Assembly (NCBI GenBank): GCA_949318235.1 | Contig: OX439133.1 | Span: 13,570,146-13,634,145, forward strand | Reading direction: 5' to 3' | DNA length: 64,000 nucleotides | DNA from: Ecdyonurus torrentis | Taxonomy: Eukaryota > Arthropoda > Insecta > Ephemeroptera > Heptageniidae | Shown here: in pieces, positions 48,601-57,849 of the stretch | Layout: each line of letters begins with the position of its first letter | How positions within the stretch are numbered: position 1 is the stretch's first letter | The notes under the pieces: model-generated | Databases searched by the model: none | Told to the model about the DNA's origin: nothing | What the model saw: only the letters and a program-made list of their open reading frames with translations | Position numbers and translations under genes: made by a program

Positions 48601-49534
48601 CGCTGGGAAGTTGAAAAATATCCTCAGCAGGGAGTTTTTTCTTTGCCACCATCACGGGACACGAAACAAAAGGTCCTCTCTCTTCACAGTCACTCATAAT
48701 ACCCAATTTAATTTGTTTATTCACATAATCATACAAGCAGTTCGTTTTCTGAGGTGTCATCGGACGAGATCTGAACAAGCGAGATGTAGCCTCACATCCT
48801 GGTTTTATTCTGATCTCGTGCTGCACGATGGTCACCAGCCCCGGTTCGTGTGAAAACAAACCTAGATCATAATATCTCTGAATGAGGTCGATGAACTTTT
48901 GCTTGATGGGTGTAGATGCTTCAATATCCTTACACGCATGTTTCGCATACGCAATAGCTTCAACTGAACTACAACAATGGACCGGTAACGCCGCAAATGG
49001 TACAGGGGGGTTACTCTCCATAGTGAAGACTCGTTGACTTGTGTTAATACAGACTTTTTTCTCATTCAGAAAATCCAACCCTAAAATTACGTCCTTACAG
49101 CAGTTAGGTAGCACCATAAAGTTCATGTATGCGGTGTCCATCTCTCTTCCATTATAGTATGACACGTGCACTTTCAAGCGTGCTTCCACCTTAAGAATAC
49201 CGCCCGGTACAGCCAGATTCTCCTCTACGCGTTTCCACTTCGCGCCTCTCGCTCTCAGCGTTTGTGCTACGTCCCTGCTCATGACTGATACCTTAGCGCC
49301 GGTGTCTAATAAAGCTATATAATAGCTATTAAATATCTTCAGGTTCATTAACGGATCTAAATTATCGTACGGGCGCTTTGGGTGTTTTGTTACCAAACCT
49401 TGTATTGGCCGCTTACTAACATACCGCCGACGTTGTTTCCCCTGTCCAGTCTGTTTGTTCGTCGGCGACATGCAATTTACTGTGGCTATATCTCCCCCCC
49501 CTCTTACAAGTTTTTTGGAGACATTGACCGGTCT
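45605..49534 (-). CDS. pol: Retrotransposon Pol (protease, RT, RNase H, integrase)
   Basis: From its first ATG (49471) pol is 1,288 residues; the frame is open upstream to 49534 and overlaps gag by 31 bases in the -1 frame. Landmarks, counted from that ATG: aspartic protease LLDTGA (54-59) with ILGLDF (129-134); reverse transcriptase SLDLKAGFNQ (351-360) and YIDD (415-418); RNase H HTDAS (562-566), YTDH (628-631) and DALS; integrase HHCC finger (about 876-916), catalytic Asp945, Asp1004 and Glu1039; and a GPF motif (about 1190) of the GPY/F module. The C terminus is acidic and Gln-rich. An acidic insert of about 30 residues (281-311) splits the RT fingers between KKK and the YRVCGDFR strand. 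No internal stop or frameshift is seen, so the enzyme could be active. Confidence 0.96.
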   Translation of the reverse strand, partial: RPVNVSKKLVRGGGDIATVNCMSPTNKQTGQGKQRRRYVSKRPIQGLVTKHPKRPYDNLDPLMNLKIFNSYYIALLDTGAKVSVMSRDVAQTLRARGAKWKRVEENLAVPGGILKVEARLKVHVSYYNGREMDTAYMNFMVLPNCCKDVILGLDFLNEKKVCINTSQRVFTMESNPPVPFAALPVHCCSSVEAIAYAKHACKDIEASTPIKQKFIDLIQRYYDLGLFSHEPGLVTIVQHEIRIKPGCEATSRLFRSRPMTPQKTNCLYDYVNKQIKLGIMSDCEERGPFVSCPVMVAKKKLPAEDIFQLPSEEELSSSDMNKDGHTKDEDDVEYRVCGDFRFVNTVTEATPHTIPRIADIFRHIGTAKIFSSLDLKAGFNQIAIKKEHRHFTALVLPNTKRVQYNRMCFGLKGAPFTFQHCMDRVLGEDYLFCQTYIDDVVTFSRDVLSHYDALSTVLGKLYRVGFTINPDKVKIATTSIKLLGNVVEGGRMYPDPDKVKSIRNYPALRKVKDVQRFLGLMNFFRCYISNFAGMAKGITELLKKGKKWDWGPDQEQSFKMLKAALCETTNLTLPDFEKPFVIHTDASYEGLGGVIMQQHEEGLRPLAFASRTLRPAEKNYCVTELECLAVVYCCEKFKSYTGDSEFTIYTDHSALQSMLTMSDPTGRVKRWAMRLMGLNATVKHRPGSKMCVADALSRAPVDAESSSDEDSSPRDELFPIKDPPFIHRLKFEDAQEQPTAEDRGSSAPHLCALFPMEDEISAAAVFPVHVTVKFDPQLEPRSNHECYRCSINDHRVLGVRLPQEPTVRSIRQMEYAMALHPVEDLTWPTKWYQWRDHQQRDFQLLQAVESLPRHNQIRGRKQYFVDRRGVIKVAWEEDVELIVVPQHMRKLALQAMHDHRMAGHLGHKKTYDKLKRQYSWKNMEKDVKEFIRGCHVCQQVKASNSPPQGFMHSTIARRRNQCVSVDLIGPLIKTARGNQFVLVLVDDFTKYFEVYPLKSATAAKCADKLVEYCCRFGVMEKVRSDNGSQFISVVWQRACKVMGITHKTIAPYRPKGNPAERTIKNIKLVIKSMINKHEEWDQHLQVAAFALRTAVNETTGFSPAKLTFGQELNSPFDVTRELDPLFKADGSRKTEIEVRVEQLQAMFQEHEQICNRANENIAKAHQAQRQQYNKGRREMTFEVGDEVLRKVVRISSADKGIVASLLPSYEGPFVISRQIQENTFELRDRMGTPMGVRNADQLKPYFFQPQWARNTNQQENEAGSNESASSEDEGETEEQTNQQQQTELPQTSHGRPRKIPTKYNDFVMY

Positions 49535-52245
49535 TTAGCTCTTGGTGCTGGAGACGGAGCTCGCTGGTCACGCATTGTTGCTTTGTTAGGACACATATTC
49601 GCAAGATGGTCTAGCGAGTCGCATGTGAAGCAGCGACGCTGACGAGCTTCACGTGCCTCTGGGTATGGACTAGCATCACGGTATTGGTGTTCATTCCTTG
49701 GCGCGTCACTTGTACCAAAGTTAACTCGGGCTGACCTCTCTGGTTCTTGTTGTCGACGCCCCTCCCCGTCGCGCCGTTGGTCAGTATATCGACTCTGTTG
49801 TTCTGGAGTACGATCCCGGTATCGTGGTGCTCCGTTGTTATTATGCTGTTCTGGAGTATGATCTCTGTACTTCAGTATTCCATTGTTATTGCGTTGGTCT
49901 GGAGTGCGGTCTCGGTACCTGGATGCTGCATTGTTAGCTTCACGATGGTCCCACCCTCGTGTCTGCGTGTCATTCACCCGCCTCTCACCACTCCGCGATC
50001 GTTGTTCTGTCGGTGGTGTGAATGCCAGTAAGTTATCATACGCTGTTGTCGGTGGCGGCACGTATCGTCTATTAGCGTTCATCTCCGCGTCAACGACCTC
50101 CGCATAATCTGCCATTTGCTCGACACCCATGAAGAACTTGCCTGCCTTCATGAAGGCCGTATAATCAGGGTGCATCAAACTCTTTATTTTTGCAATCCTT
50201 CTGGTTTGTGACATTGCCGGATCGATACGGTCGCAAATTTTGTCAATTTTTTGAATGAAGGTCGCCAGAGGTTCATCTTGATGCTGTGTACGGCGAGACA
50301 GGCCTGACTCGTACTGCTCCTGATATCCGTATGCAAAACGACTGCAGAATTGGTTTTTAAAATTATCAAATGAGTAGAGATTCTTCTTAAATAATAACCA
50401 TTCTAACGCTTCGTCGGTGAGAGCTTGAGGCAGTACTCTTTTGGCCACGGTCTCCCATTCCAAGTCTCTTGCTGTAACGTAGTTTACCAAACTGTCCAAA
50501 AAGTCCAATGCCGACGCGGAGCCTCCCCTGCCGGAGAACGTCGGCATTACCGTATGCACGTGAACCTCAGCGTCACGTGACTGGGTCAAAATTGAGGTTA
50601 ACGGTGCAATCAACGTACTCAAAGTCTCGAGTGCTGCGGTACTTCGCTCTGTTGTCTTGACAAGGTGTTGATGCCAGTCTGGTGCATCTGCTGCCCCCAG
50701 GTCATTGCGTAACGCACGTGTTGATGGTACTTCCGGGGCGATATCACTTAAGTTTTGTCTTAATACCTGATACAGCTCTTGAAATACTCGTAATGTACGT
50801 CGAGCATCCTTCATTTCTGTACTCTCGTCACTCTGCCCATCTGCACAACACTGACGTACTCTCTCTCTTGCACTCCTCATTTCTTCCTCCACGTCTGCAA
50901 TCTCTTGTAAAAGATTATCATGTACTGTTATTGGTGTGCGACGTGTCTGCACACCCTCTCCCCTCCTGTGACCGGTACTCTCTTTTCTACGAGGTTGCGG
51001 TACCGCTCCCCTTGCTTTCTCATGTAGTTGTGGTGTACTGTGAGCTCCCTGGATCACTTCACGTGATTGTGGAGCACTGTGAGCTCCGTGGACCACTTCA
51101 CGTGATTGTGGTGCACTGTATGCTGGTTCTGTCAGCCGTGGTTGCGACTGACGTTGTCTGTTTGCTAGTCGTTCACGACTCTCCTCCAATTTACGTTCAG
51201 CTTTCTCAGTACGTTGCTTGATTTCACTCTCCCTCGATTGCGCTTCTGTTTCTAACAATTTAGCCTGTGTTTCTTTCCTCTCTGCTTCTCTTTGCCATTC
51301 AGACTCTAACTGCATGTGTAAGGCTTGGACTTCACTTTCTCTGGTTTGAACGCGCGTGCGATTTACCTCGTTCTCCATCTCCAGCCATTGTAAACGACGC
51401 TGTAGCGCTGCGCACTCTTCAGCGGTCCATGGAACTGCTGGTCTTGGGTTCGGTCTAGCGTTCATGTACTGTCGTGCCAGCTCTCCGTTGCCTCTCTCCA
51501 GAAATTGCATTGATGACTCGTATGCTTGACTCTGTTGGCGTATTCGCACTCTCTCTTCAAGTTCCTCCGTTGACGTCAGACTAAATGCTTGTGGTGACAT
51601 TCTCACTCGTGACGTCATTGGTGCACGTGGTGGAGGTTGAGGTGGAATCTGTGGTGTCCGTAGCGGTGGTGACCGCGATGACCCACACTGGGCATCCAAA
51701 CCCTCAGCCTCACGTGCCGTCGACTCCGCATTCCCTCGAACTGGTATTTCTTCACTCACGCGCGTTGAAGTTCTTCCATTATCACGTGTTGATGTGTCTG
51801 ATACGTCTTCATACGCGCGAGGTGTTGTTTGTTTGTTGACACGTGCAGGTGTATCTTCAAAAACGCGTGCTGGTTCATCTTCATATGCACGAGCTGGTGT
51901 TTGTTCATTGACACGTGCAGGTGTATTTTCAAAAACACGTGCTGCTACATCTTCATATGCACGAGCTGGTGCTTGTTGATCGACACGTGCAGGTGTATTT
52001 TCAAAAACACGTGCTGGTACATCTTCATATGCACGAGCTGGTGCTTGTTGATCGACACGTGCAGGTGTATTTTCAAAAACACGTGCTGGTACATCTTCAT
52101 ATGCACGCGCTGGTGTTTGTTCAGTCCCACGTGCAGAATACTCAGCATTCCCCGAGGTCAATGACCCCTCTGATGTGTTAGTTCCTCGCGATCCAACCGT
52201 CTCGTCAATCGTGAGGTCAAAGTCTATCTCCATGTCTGCCTCCAT
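49504..52245 (-). CDS. gag: Retrotransposon Gag (913 aa)
   Basis: A structural protein that packages element RNA. From the N terminus: an acidic start, then about 4.7 copies of a 24-residue repeat (roughly 44-150; motifs PARAYED and PARVFENTPARV), a Pro-rich stretch, a long charged coiled-coil-like region (about 260-375), a conserved retrotransposon gag domain (about 560-720; TFSGRGG... and AYGYQEQYESGLSRR-like core), an Arg/Asn-rich region with a second set of short repeats (RYRDRTPEQ), and one CCHC zinc knuckle at 872-885 (C-x2-C-x4-H-x4-C). At 913 residues it is about twice the usual length for Ty3/gypsy Gag; the tandem repeats and coiled coil account for much of this. The stop TAA lies at 49504-49506, just after a slippery heptamer. 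Confidence 0.95.
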   Translation of the reverse strand: MEADMEIDFDLTIDETVGSRGTNTSEGSLTSGNAEYSARGTEQTPARAYEDVPARVFENTPARVDQQAPARAYEDVPARVFENTPARVDQQAPARAYEDVAARVFENTPARVNEQTPARAYEDEPARVFEDTPARVNKQTTPRAYEDVSDTSTRDNGRTSTRVSEEIPVRGNAESTAREAEGLDAQCGSSRSPPLRTPQIPPQPPPRAPMTSRVRMSPQAFSLTSTEELEERVRIRQQSQAYESSMQFLERGNGELARQYMNARPNPRPAVPWTAEECAALQRRLQWLEMENEVNRTRVQTRESEVQALHMQLESEWQREAERKETQAKLLETEAQSRESEIKQRTEKAERKLEESRERLANRQRQSQPRLTEPAYSAPQSREVVHGAHSAPQSREVIQGAHSTPQLHEKARGAVPQPRRKESTGHRRGEGVQTRRTPITVHDNLLQEIADVEEEMRSARERVRQCCADGQSDESTEMKDARRTLRVFQELYQVLRQNLSDIAPEVPSTRALRNDLGAADAPDWHQHLVKTTERSTAALETLSTLIAPLTSILTQSRDAEVHVHTVMPTFSGRGGSASALDFLDSLVNYVTARDLEWETVAKRVLPQALTDEALEWLLFKKNLYSFDNFKNQFCSRFAYGYQEQYESGLSRRTQHQDEPLATFIQKIDKICDRIDPAMSQTRRIAKIKSLMHPDYTAFMKAGKFFMGVEQMADYAEVVDAEMNANRRYVPPPTTAYDNLLAFTPPTEQRSRSGERRVNDTQTRGWDHREANNAASRYRDRTPDQRNNNGILKYRDHTPEQHNNNGAPRYRDRTPEQQSRYTDQRRDGEGRRQQEPERSARVNFGTSDAPRNEHQYRDASPYPEAREARQRRCFTCDSLDHLANMCPNKATMRDQRAPSPAPRAKDRSMSPKNL
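49510..49516 (-). promoter_or_regulatory. -1 ribosomal frameshift site at the gag/pol junction
   Basis: In the gag frame the last codons before the stop read CCA AAA AAC TTG TAA, giving the canonical slippery heptamer A-AAA-AAC. Slipping back by one base here enters exactly the open pol frame, which starts upstream of the heptamer (49534) and runs to 45605. A downstream pseudoknot was not assessed. Confidence 0.85.
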
Positions 52246-52496
52246 CTGTAGTCTTGGTGACTGCCCTTGCGTTTCAGAAATAATTTGTCACAATTTTGTT
52301 CGATCTATAAAATATATATTATATGAGTTTTTTGCATAATTATACACATACAATAATTTTTTCGATATCTTGTGTGTCACATGATATCATATAATAGCCC
52401 AGTTAATTTTTCAATATAATCATACACGTGTCACTTCCCATCGACACGTGTGGTTACTTAAAATCTTCGTCTTCAATTAATATATGACACGCGCAC

Positions 52497-52542
<46 letters not shown>

Positions 52543-52928
52543 AATTACACGTGTGCCTGCAATAATATTAACCTCCAGACTTGATATTATTTTTGCCTTG
52601 CGATTAATTAAACGTAATTTCACGTACAGAGTGGAATCTTAATTTTTCCAGATGAAAATTACTTAATCTTCAACATCGTGACTCGACCTTTTTACTATTC
52701 ACCACGTTTCTGCATACCCATATCTTCTCGGTCAGTCACGATACGTGTGTTCAGTTCACCACTGTCTCGTATATGCTTTTGCACGGTATTACGTTCGTAC
52801 TTATTCAAATTACCAAAATACACAGTTTACAAAAATTGTTATTATTATTATTATTATTATTTTTTTTTTTTTTTTTTTTTTTTTTATTGTCTACACTAAC
52901 TCACTTTGAACTGATCTGACCCCGAGTT
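52246..52928 (-). other. Retrotransposon 5' leader
   Basis: About 680 bases between the primer site and the gag start. It holds a 38-base T run (about 52500-52538), a (TTA)n plus T run (about 52839-52885) and several ACACGTG motifs. No frame is convincing. Confidence 0.6.
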
Positions 52929-52946
52929 CTACTAGCCAGGCCCCCA
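52929..52946 (-). other. Primer binding site
   Basis: Directly next to the 5' LTR, in element sense, the sequence starts TGGGGGCCTGGC. The TGG is expected to pair with a tRNA 3' CCA end. The first seven bases resemble proline-tRNA primer sites but the rest does not; the tRNA is not identified. Confidence 0.6.
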
Positions 52947-54109
52947 TGCCGCCAATGGTGGCACACGTTACTTTGTGAGCGCCTATTCTGATCGTTTATT
53001 ATTTACCTTGACTCAGGTGTCATGCACCAATATTATGTTTATCTCACATAAATATAATACTGAAGTTATCCAAAACTTGGAGAAATGTACAATTACTTCT
53101 TTAGTTTTTTGTTACTTAGCTGTATTTCTTTACGTAATTGCAATTAAAACAATGGCCTGCTTTGATCAGAACAGGTTACCACCAGCGTATATTTTTATAA
53201 CCTTGAATACGCGAGAGACACGGTCAAGGCAATCTTAACTCAGAGCAATGTGGCAACCGAGCGTCTAGGACGCTTGGCAACACTGCTCTAGTTGTCGTCT
53301 CCGCTTGCCCATGACCTTGACACGTGTCCTCCAATTTCCAAGGTTACAGAATATTTTCGACTTCTGAAAAACACACTATTTTTATGTTAATAATATTTCT
53401 TATTATTCTAAGGGTAGGGTAATCAGATCATTACAACAATGAGATATTTAATTAGACATAAAAGATTATGATTTTTATTTAGTTATTATGAGGTAGACAT
53501 GGTTAAATACATTTTTCATCTTATTATCCAAAGGCAATTTACTTATTACTGGTATTTTAATAATTGTTTATTTTATTAATTAGATTTAACACTCAATTCA
53601 CTTAATTTTAAGGCTCTCCTGCCCTATTACTTCCTAAACACGAGGGGGTGAGATAATAATGGCGGTATGCATCAGCCAGTAATCTTACAATGCTCCCTCA
53701 CCACCTCGGCACGTCTATACTTATCAATTTCCCCGAATGTCCAGTTATCACGGCAAGGTTCATCAACATCAGGGCGTTACGAGCTTGTATTGTTCTTTAA
53801 ACCCGGAGCGCTTATACGTACATTTGCTCCTACAAATGTTTTTCCAATTGAGATGGGCTGCGTGTGCCGGCAGGCAGAGCAAGCGACTGGTCTCGGCTAT
53901 GGCGCATTCACGACTAACTTTGCTCGCACTCGGCCTCCCATGCTTTGATTTGATTGGCTCCGCTCTACCCCCCGCGCCAGCGCCACTGCCATGCCGACAC
54001 TCGGCTTCCCGACAAACTCCTGACGCCTTGATGTTGAACTTGCCTACTAATATTACTAAAATAACCCCCAAAATCTTACATATTACTTCTGAGACAATAT
54101 TTTGTCACA
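52947..54109 (-). repeat. 5' LTR of the retrotransposon (right-hand copy)
   Basis: 1,163 bp, TG...CA, equal in length and apparently identical to 44108-45270. In element orientation it starts TGTGACAAAA and ends GGCGGCA. Short open frames inside it occur in both copies and are not genes. Confidence 0.96.
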
Positions 54110-54172
54110 CAGTTTTTAAAAAAGTTTTTTGTTTGTTCTTTTCCATACTAAAACAGATAAATTGGGAGTAAT

Positions 54173-54470
54173 TTTATTTCATATTCTAAAAGAAGACATT
54201 GTCCTAAATCGATAGATATGCAAATTTTTAAGTTTTAAGTTTATTAAGTATTTTTTAATAAATTCGAAAATAAAAAAATGACGTCACAGTCTGTAACTTA
54301 TTATGCATGTGGGCATAGGAAAAAAGTTCCTGACCGTGACCGTCATTTTGTGACTTTCAACAATTAATAAAAAAATACTGTTGTACTTAAAAATTAGAAA
54401 ATTGTAAATTTACCGATTCAGAACAATGTTCTCTATTAGATTATGAAATAAAATTACACCAATTTATTAT
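54173..54470. mobile_element. MITE family E, copy 4
   Basis: CTAAATCGATAGATATGCAA left, AATGACGTCACAG centre; lies just beyond the retrotransposon. Confidence 0.75.
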
Positions 54471-54711
54471 TTTTTTTTAATATATTATATATATTTTTTT
54501 GGTGGGGTTATTTTTACCAGTTGCATACTTTCGAGCACTGAAATTATTTAGTATATAGTTTTAAAGATAAGAATAAATTTTTTTTTATTATTAAAAAAAA
54601 AAAAGTTTAGCTTTTTATAACACAGTAAAAATGATTAAAAATTACACTTTTGTCGATATTTTCGTTGAAAAGTAAGACGTTCCTTTCTTGAAGTCATATA
54701 ATACAGAGCAA

Positions 54712-54776
54712 TGCTTAATCACACGATGCCAGGCGAATCATATATTAATACGCCTTGCAAACGAGTGATTAATCAC
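54712..54776. ncRNA. Candidate microRNA-like hairpin 1
   Basis: Arms 54713-54735 and 54751-54774 pair over about 20 of 23 positions (TTAATCAC with GTGATTAA, then CG, then AGGCG with CGCCTT) around a 15-base AT loop. The length (about 62-65) and small internal loops fit an animal pre-miRNA. It has no second copy in the window, unlike the MITEs. Neither arm matches a microRNA I remember. The strand is undetermined. Confidence 0.28.
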
Positions 54777-55766
54777 CGCCCGGTATTCACCTCGTAGAAA
54801 TCTGTAAAAATCGTGCAAATAATAATAAATGCGTTCGCGATGATGACAAACGTGCGCTCTGAAAAATATGTACAAAAAGGAAAGAAAAAAAAAAAAAAAA
54901 TTGCAAAATTACCGTAAGAAAACAATATCGAGATTGACAAACAGTATTATTGTCATACTTTTACATAAAATAAAAACATAAATACAAATTTTTTTGGAAA
55001 CATAAAGACGATGCATTTGAATAGTATGTATGCAGCTACTGTATAAATTCTCGGTTGTGATACGAATTAGTATGATTACGTAAACACAATAGTGAATTTA
55101 TTCAGCTGGAACATACAGAAGCTGGAAACTGTAGCAATATTTTGTAACCCCCAAAATAGAAGTTAACAATTTGATAATCAAAACTTTTTTTTTAAATAAA
55201 AATCAGTGAATGTACGTAACGACGATACTGTTAGCACAGGAGATCATCGGTAAAGCGCACCGGAAAAAAAATTTAAGGGTCTCTAAATTTCCCATTCTTT
55301 AGCATTGCGACCTTTTTTTTTTTTTTTTAAATATGTACTAATATGTATCATAATTATATGTATATGCTGCAACGAGGTCGGAGATATTTAAAATGAGGAA
55401 TACTAAACGTAATTTTAAGCGCAAGTATAATACATACATATACACACATATTTAAAGTCTTGTAGAGATAAAAGGAGAAGGAAAGAAAAAAAAAAAATTA
55501 CCGACGACCTCAAAATTAACAGTGGCAGGATTGAGCTCCAAACCATTAATAAAATTAAAAAATAAACTTTACAGAAACAAAACGGAACATATCACGATTT
55601 AATTTTTTTCATAAGATTCCCATCAGCTCTCAAAACTCATGCACATACACACCATATTATGCAAATCCTCTATTTATGCATCAATATAACATTATGCAAT
55701 TGCAACGAATTGTTTAAGTATGTACATATGTAGATATTAACATAGTTTCTAGAAGAATGATGGTTA

Positions 55767-55855
55767 TATCCCGGGTGTTACTCTTTGGACGACCTCCCCT
55801 TGTTCATATTAATTTACAAGGAGGATAATCGACCAAAGTTAAATACCCTGGGATG
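55767..55855. ncRNA. Candidate microRNA-like hairpin 2
   Basis: Arms 55768-55803 and 55816-55853 pair: ATCCC/GGGAT, CTTTGG/CCAAAG, CGA/TCG, CCTCC/GGAGG, TTGT/ACAA, with small bulges and a 12-base AT loop. Size (about 88) and imperfect pairing suit a microRNA precursor. It lies about 1 kb from hairpin 1 in the same repeat-poor stretch and has no other copy here. Not recognised as a known family. Confidence 0.28.
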
Positions 55856-56005
55856 TTCTGCTGCCTCAACTTCTTGAAGTTGCAAAATTAAAAAAAAAAA
55901 AAAAAAAAAGATCTTTGAAATTTATTAATTAAATTTCAGTTGTACATAGTTAAAAGTTTACTTTCAAAAAAATAAAACGAATAATTTTTTTAGACGTTGT
56001 TACTT

Positions 56006-56260
56006 ACGATAAAATGAGAGCGAACGAACAACACGTCTTTCACGACTGACGATTGTGACAAGATTGAAAAAATGTGCAAAATGAAAAATGAAAGCAGAAT
56101 GAAAGCTTCGCTTGGCGTTGGCGCGAAGATTTGTTAAATGATTTCTGATTGGTCGTGTTCGTCGTGTTGTTTCTATTCTTTACGTTAATTGGTTGTAAGT
56201 TATTACAACCCTTTCCCCTACTTATTTCCCCTCACTTCTCAAACGATGGCACAGCGATGG
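56006..56260 (-). promoter_or_regulatory. Promoter-like patch with splice donor, minus strand
   Basis: Read on the minus strand, two CCAAT boxes (56188-56192 and 56148-56152) are followed by a GC/CpG-richer stretch and then a strong donor ATC|GTAAGTA at 56007. This looks like a promoter and non-coding first exon of a leftward transcript, which would run over hairpins 2 and 1. No TATA box or coding start is evident. Confidence 0.3.
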
Positions 56261-57107
56261 CACGTGTTTGAAAATCTTTGTCCTAACTTGTTGAATTTTG
56301 TGATTTTTTTGAACAAGTTGTCACTTTTTTAGTTTCTTTTTTACCCTGTTCAAATTTAATAGAGGGGGAGGAAAGAATACAATATTTTTATGTATTTTTA
56401 CTAAATTATGCTGCACAGACAATTTTCTTTTAAAAGTAAAACAAGAAAAAGTATGAAATTCACGAAAGATGATTTTTTTTTTTTTTTTTTTTTTTTGTAA
56501 TATATGAATCAATGTATATTTGATCAATAACGAAACAAGAAACTGAAATATGACTTTGCATATTTAATTATTATTTGCAGATTATGCATATTATGCGAGT
56601 TGCTTTTATATTATAATACTGTTTCCATTCTAATATTTTTATCCATTGAAATTTGGAAGAAAAATTTGTTTCACTATTTAAATAGTGATATCAACGTTAA
56701 TTTGTTCAATCAGATAGTTTGCAGCAGATGAATTATACATAAAAATAATATAAATAAAATAACAATAAGAACAAGAACTAAATAAGGCGCAGTCAGGACA
56801 ATGAGTCGTAATAACTGAACCCTGAACCGAACATTGTTTCAATATATCAAAATATTATGTCATATTTTTAACTATTATTCAAAAGGAAATTTAATATTAA
56901 AATAGAAATTAATTATATAAAAATGAATATTTATGTAAAATAATAATAATGTTTCAAACCGGCTGTGACGTATCACCAATCGAAATCGAAACCCATGTAT
57001 CTCATGGGAAGAAACAATTCTTTTTTTTTTTTTTTTTACGATTTTTAAAAAACTACTGTAACGATTACGTTTTATTTATTTATTTTTTGACTCTGCAAGA
57101 AGTATTA

Positions 57108-57222
57108 ATAATACTGTTCGTAAACCCTGTTCTCTGCTCCTAAAATGATAATCAACTTTGGTTATTCAAATGTAATGCGCATTTTTTGGTGCAAGACAAC
57201 AGGGTTTACGAACAACACTAAT
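57108..57222. mobile_element. MITE family F, copy 6
   Basis: ACTGTTCGTAAACCCTGTTC / AACAGGGTTTACGAACAACA around AATGCGCATTTTTTGGTGCA. Confidence 0.9.
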
Positions 57223-57849
57223 ATTGATAATATATATATTTTTTTTGTCAATTTTATATTTTCAGCTTCATGGCGTCGAAAATCAGACTTATAAATGAAA
57301 GAGTATGAAACACGCTTATATAATATATAAGATTATTATGCATCGCAGAAAAATAATAATTTAATACAAATTTAATGAATATATCGCATGCTATCGCGTC
57401 CTGCCTCCGTAAAAGGTTGTTTTATGATCGCAAATCTTTTTATTTTTTATTTATACAAAAAATGTAGAGAAATTTATTAAAAATATAATATTTATATAAT
57501 AAAATATATTATGAAATTTTAATAAGAAAATAACTTACTAACAACTCCCACGCTGATTTTAGTACAACATAATATGTTTATAGATAATAAATTTTAAATA
57601 TATTTAGTAATATATATTTTATGATATTCTAGAATAAAGACAGACTTTGATTTAAAATTACGTGAGAAAAATAAAAGCCAAGAATTTAATATAAAATTAT
57701 TATATATTGAAACAATTTTATATTATTAATTAAAATGGAATATAGAAAATTTAATTATACTTTTAATAATATTCTTTATTGACGAAGAATAAGATAATAA
57801 ATTATTAACTTTGTTACTATATATTGCTAAAAAAAAAACGCGTCCCCGC

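Larger units (their letters stand above)
44108..54109 (-). mobile_element. Full-length Ty3/gypsy LTR retrotransposon (10,002 bp)
   Basis: Two 1,163 bp LTRs (44108-45270 and 52947-54109) begin TG and end CA. They look identical over their full length when read side by side. A four-base target duplication CAGT flanks the element (44104-44107 and 54110-54113). Inside, on the minus strand, are a gag frame and a pol frame with protease, reverse transcriptase, RNase H and integrase in Ty3/gypsy order. A polypurine tract abuts the downstream LTR and a TGG-initial primer site abuts the upstream LTR. No env frame is present. Intact frames and matching LTRs mean a recent insertion. Confidence 0.97.
54471..57107. 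other. Repeat-poor stretch
   Basis: Apart from the two hairpins and the promoter-like patch, I see no gene or repeat family copy except a short shared piece at about 56790-56840 (also near 8912-8955, reverse orientation), which may be LINE-derived. Long A runs occur at 54884 and 55890. Confidence 0.5.

Noticed and set aside
50682..51221. 179-codon plus-strand frame
   Set aside because: Antisense to the Gag coiled-coil region; no independent support.
51829..52164. Cys-rich repeated frame on the plus strand
   Set aside because: Antisense shadow of the Gag tandem repeat.
54721..54735. Similarity of the minus strand of hairpin 1 to miR-34 (TGGCA...GTGTG)
   Set aside because: Needs an internal two-base insertion and sits on the opposite arm; likely chance.
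55780..55803. Similarity of hairpin 2 to the miR-9 seed (TCTTTGG)
   Set aside because: Only the first seven bases agree; the rest of the arm and the partner arm do not match miR-9/79.
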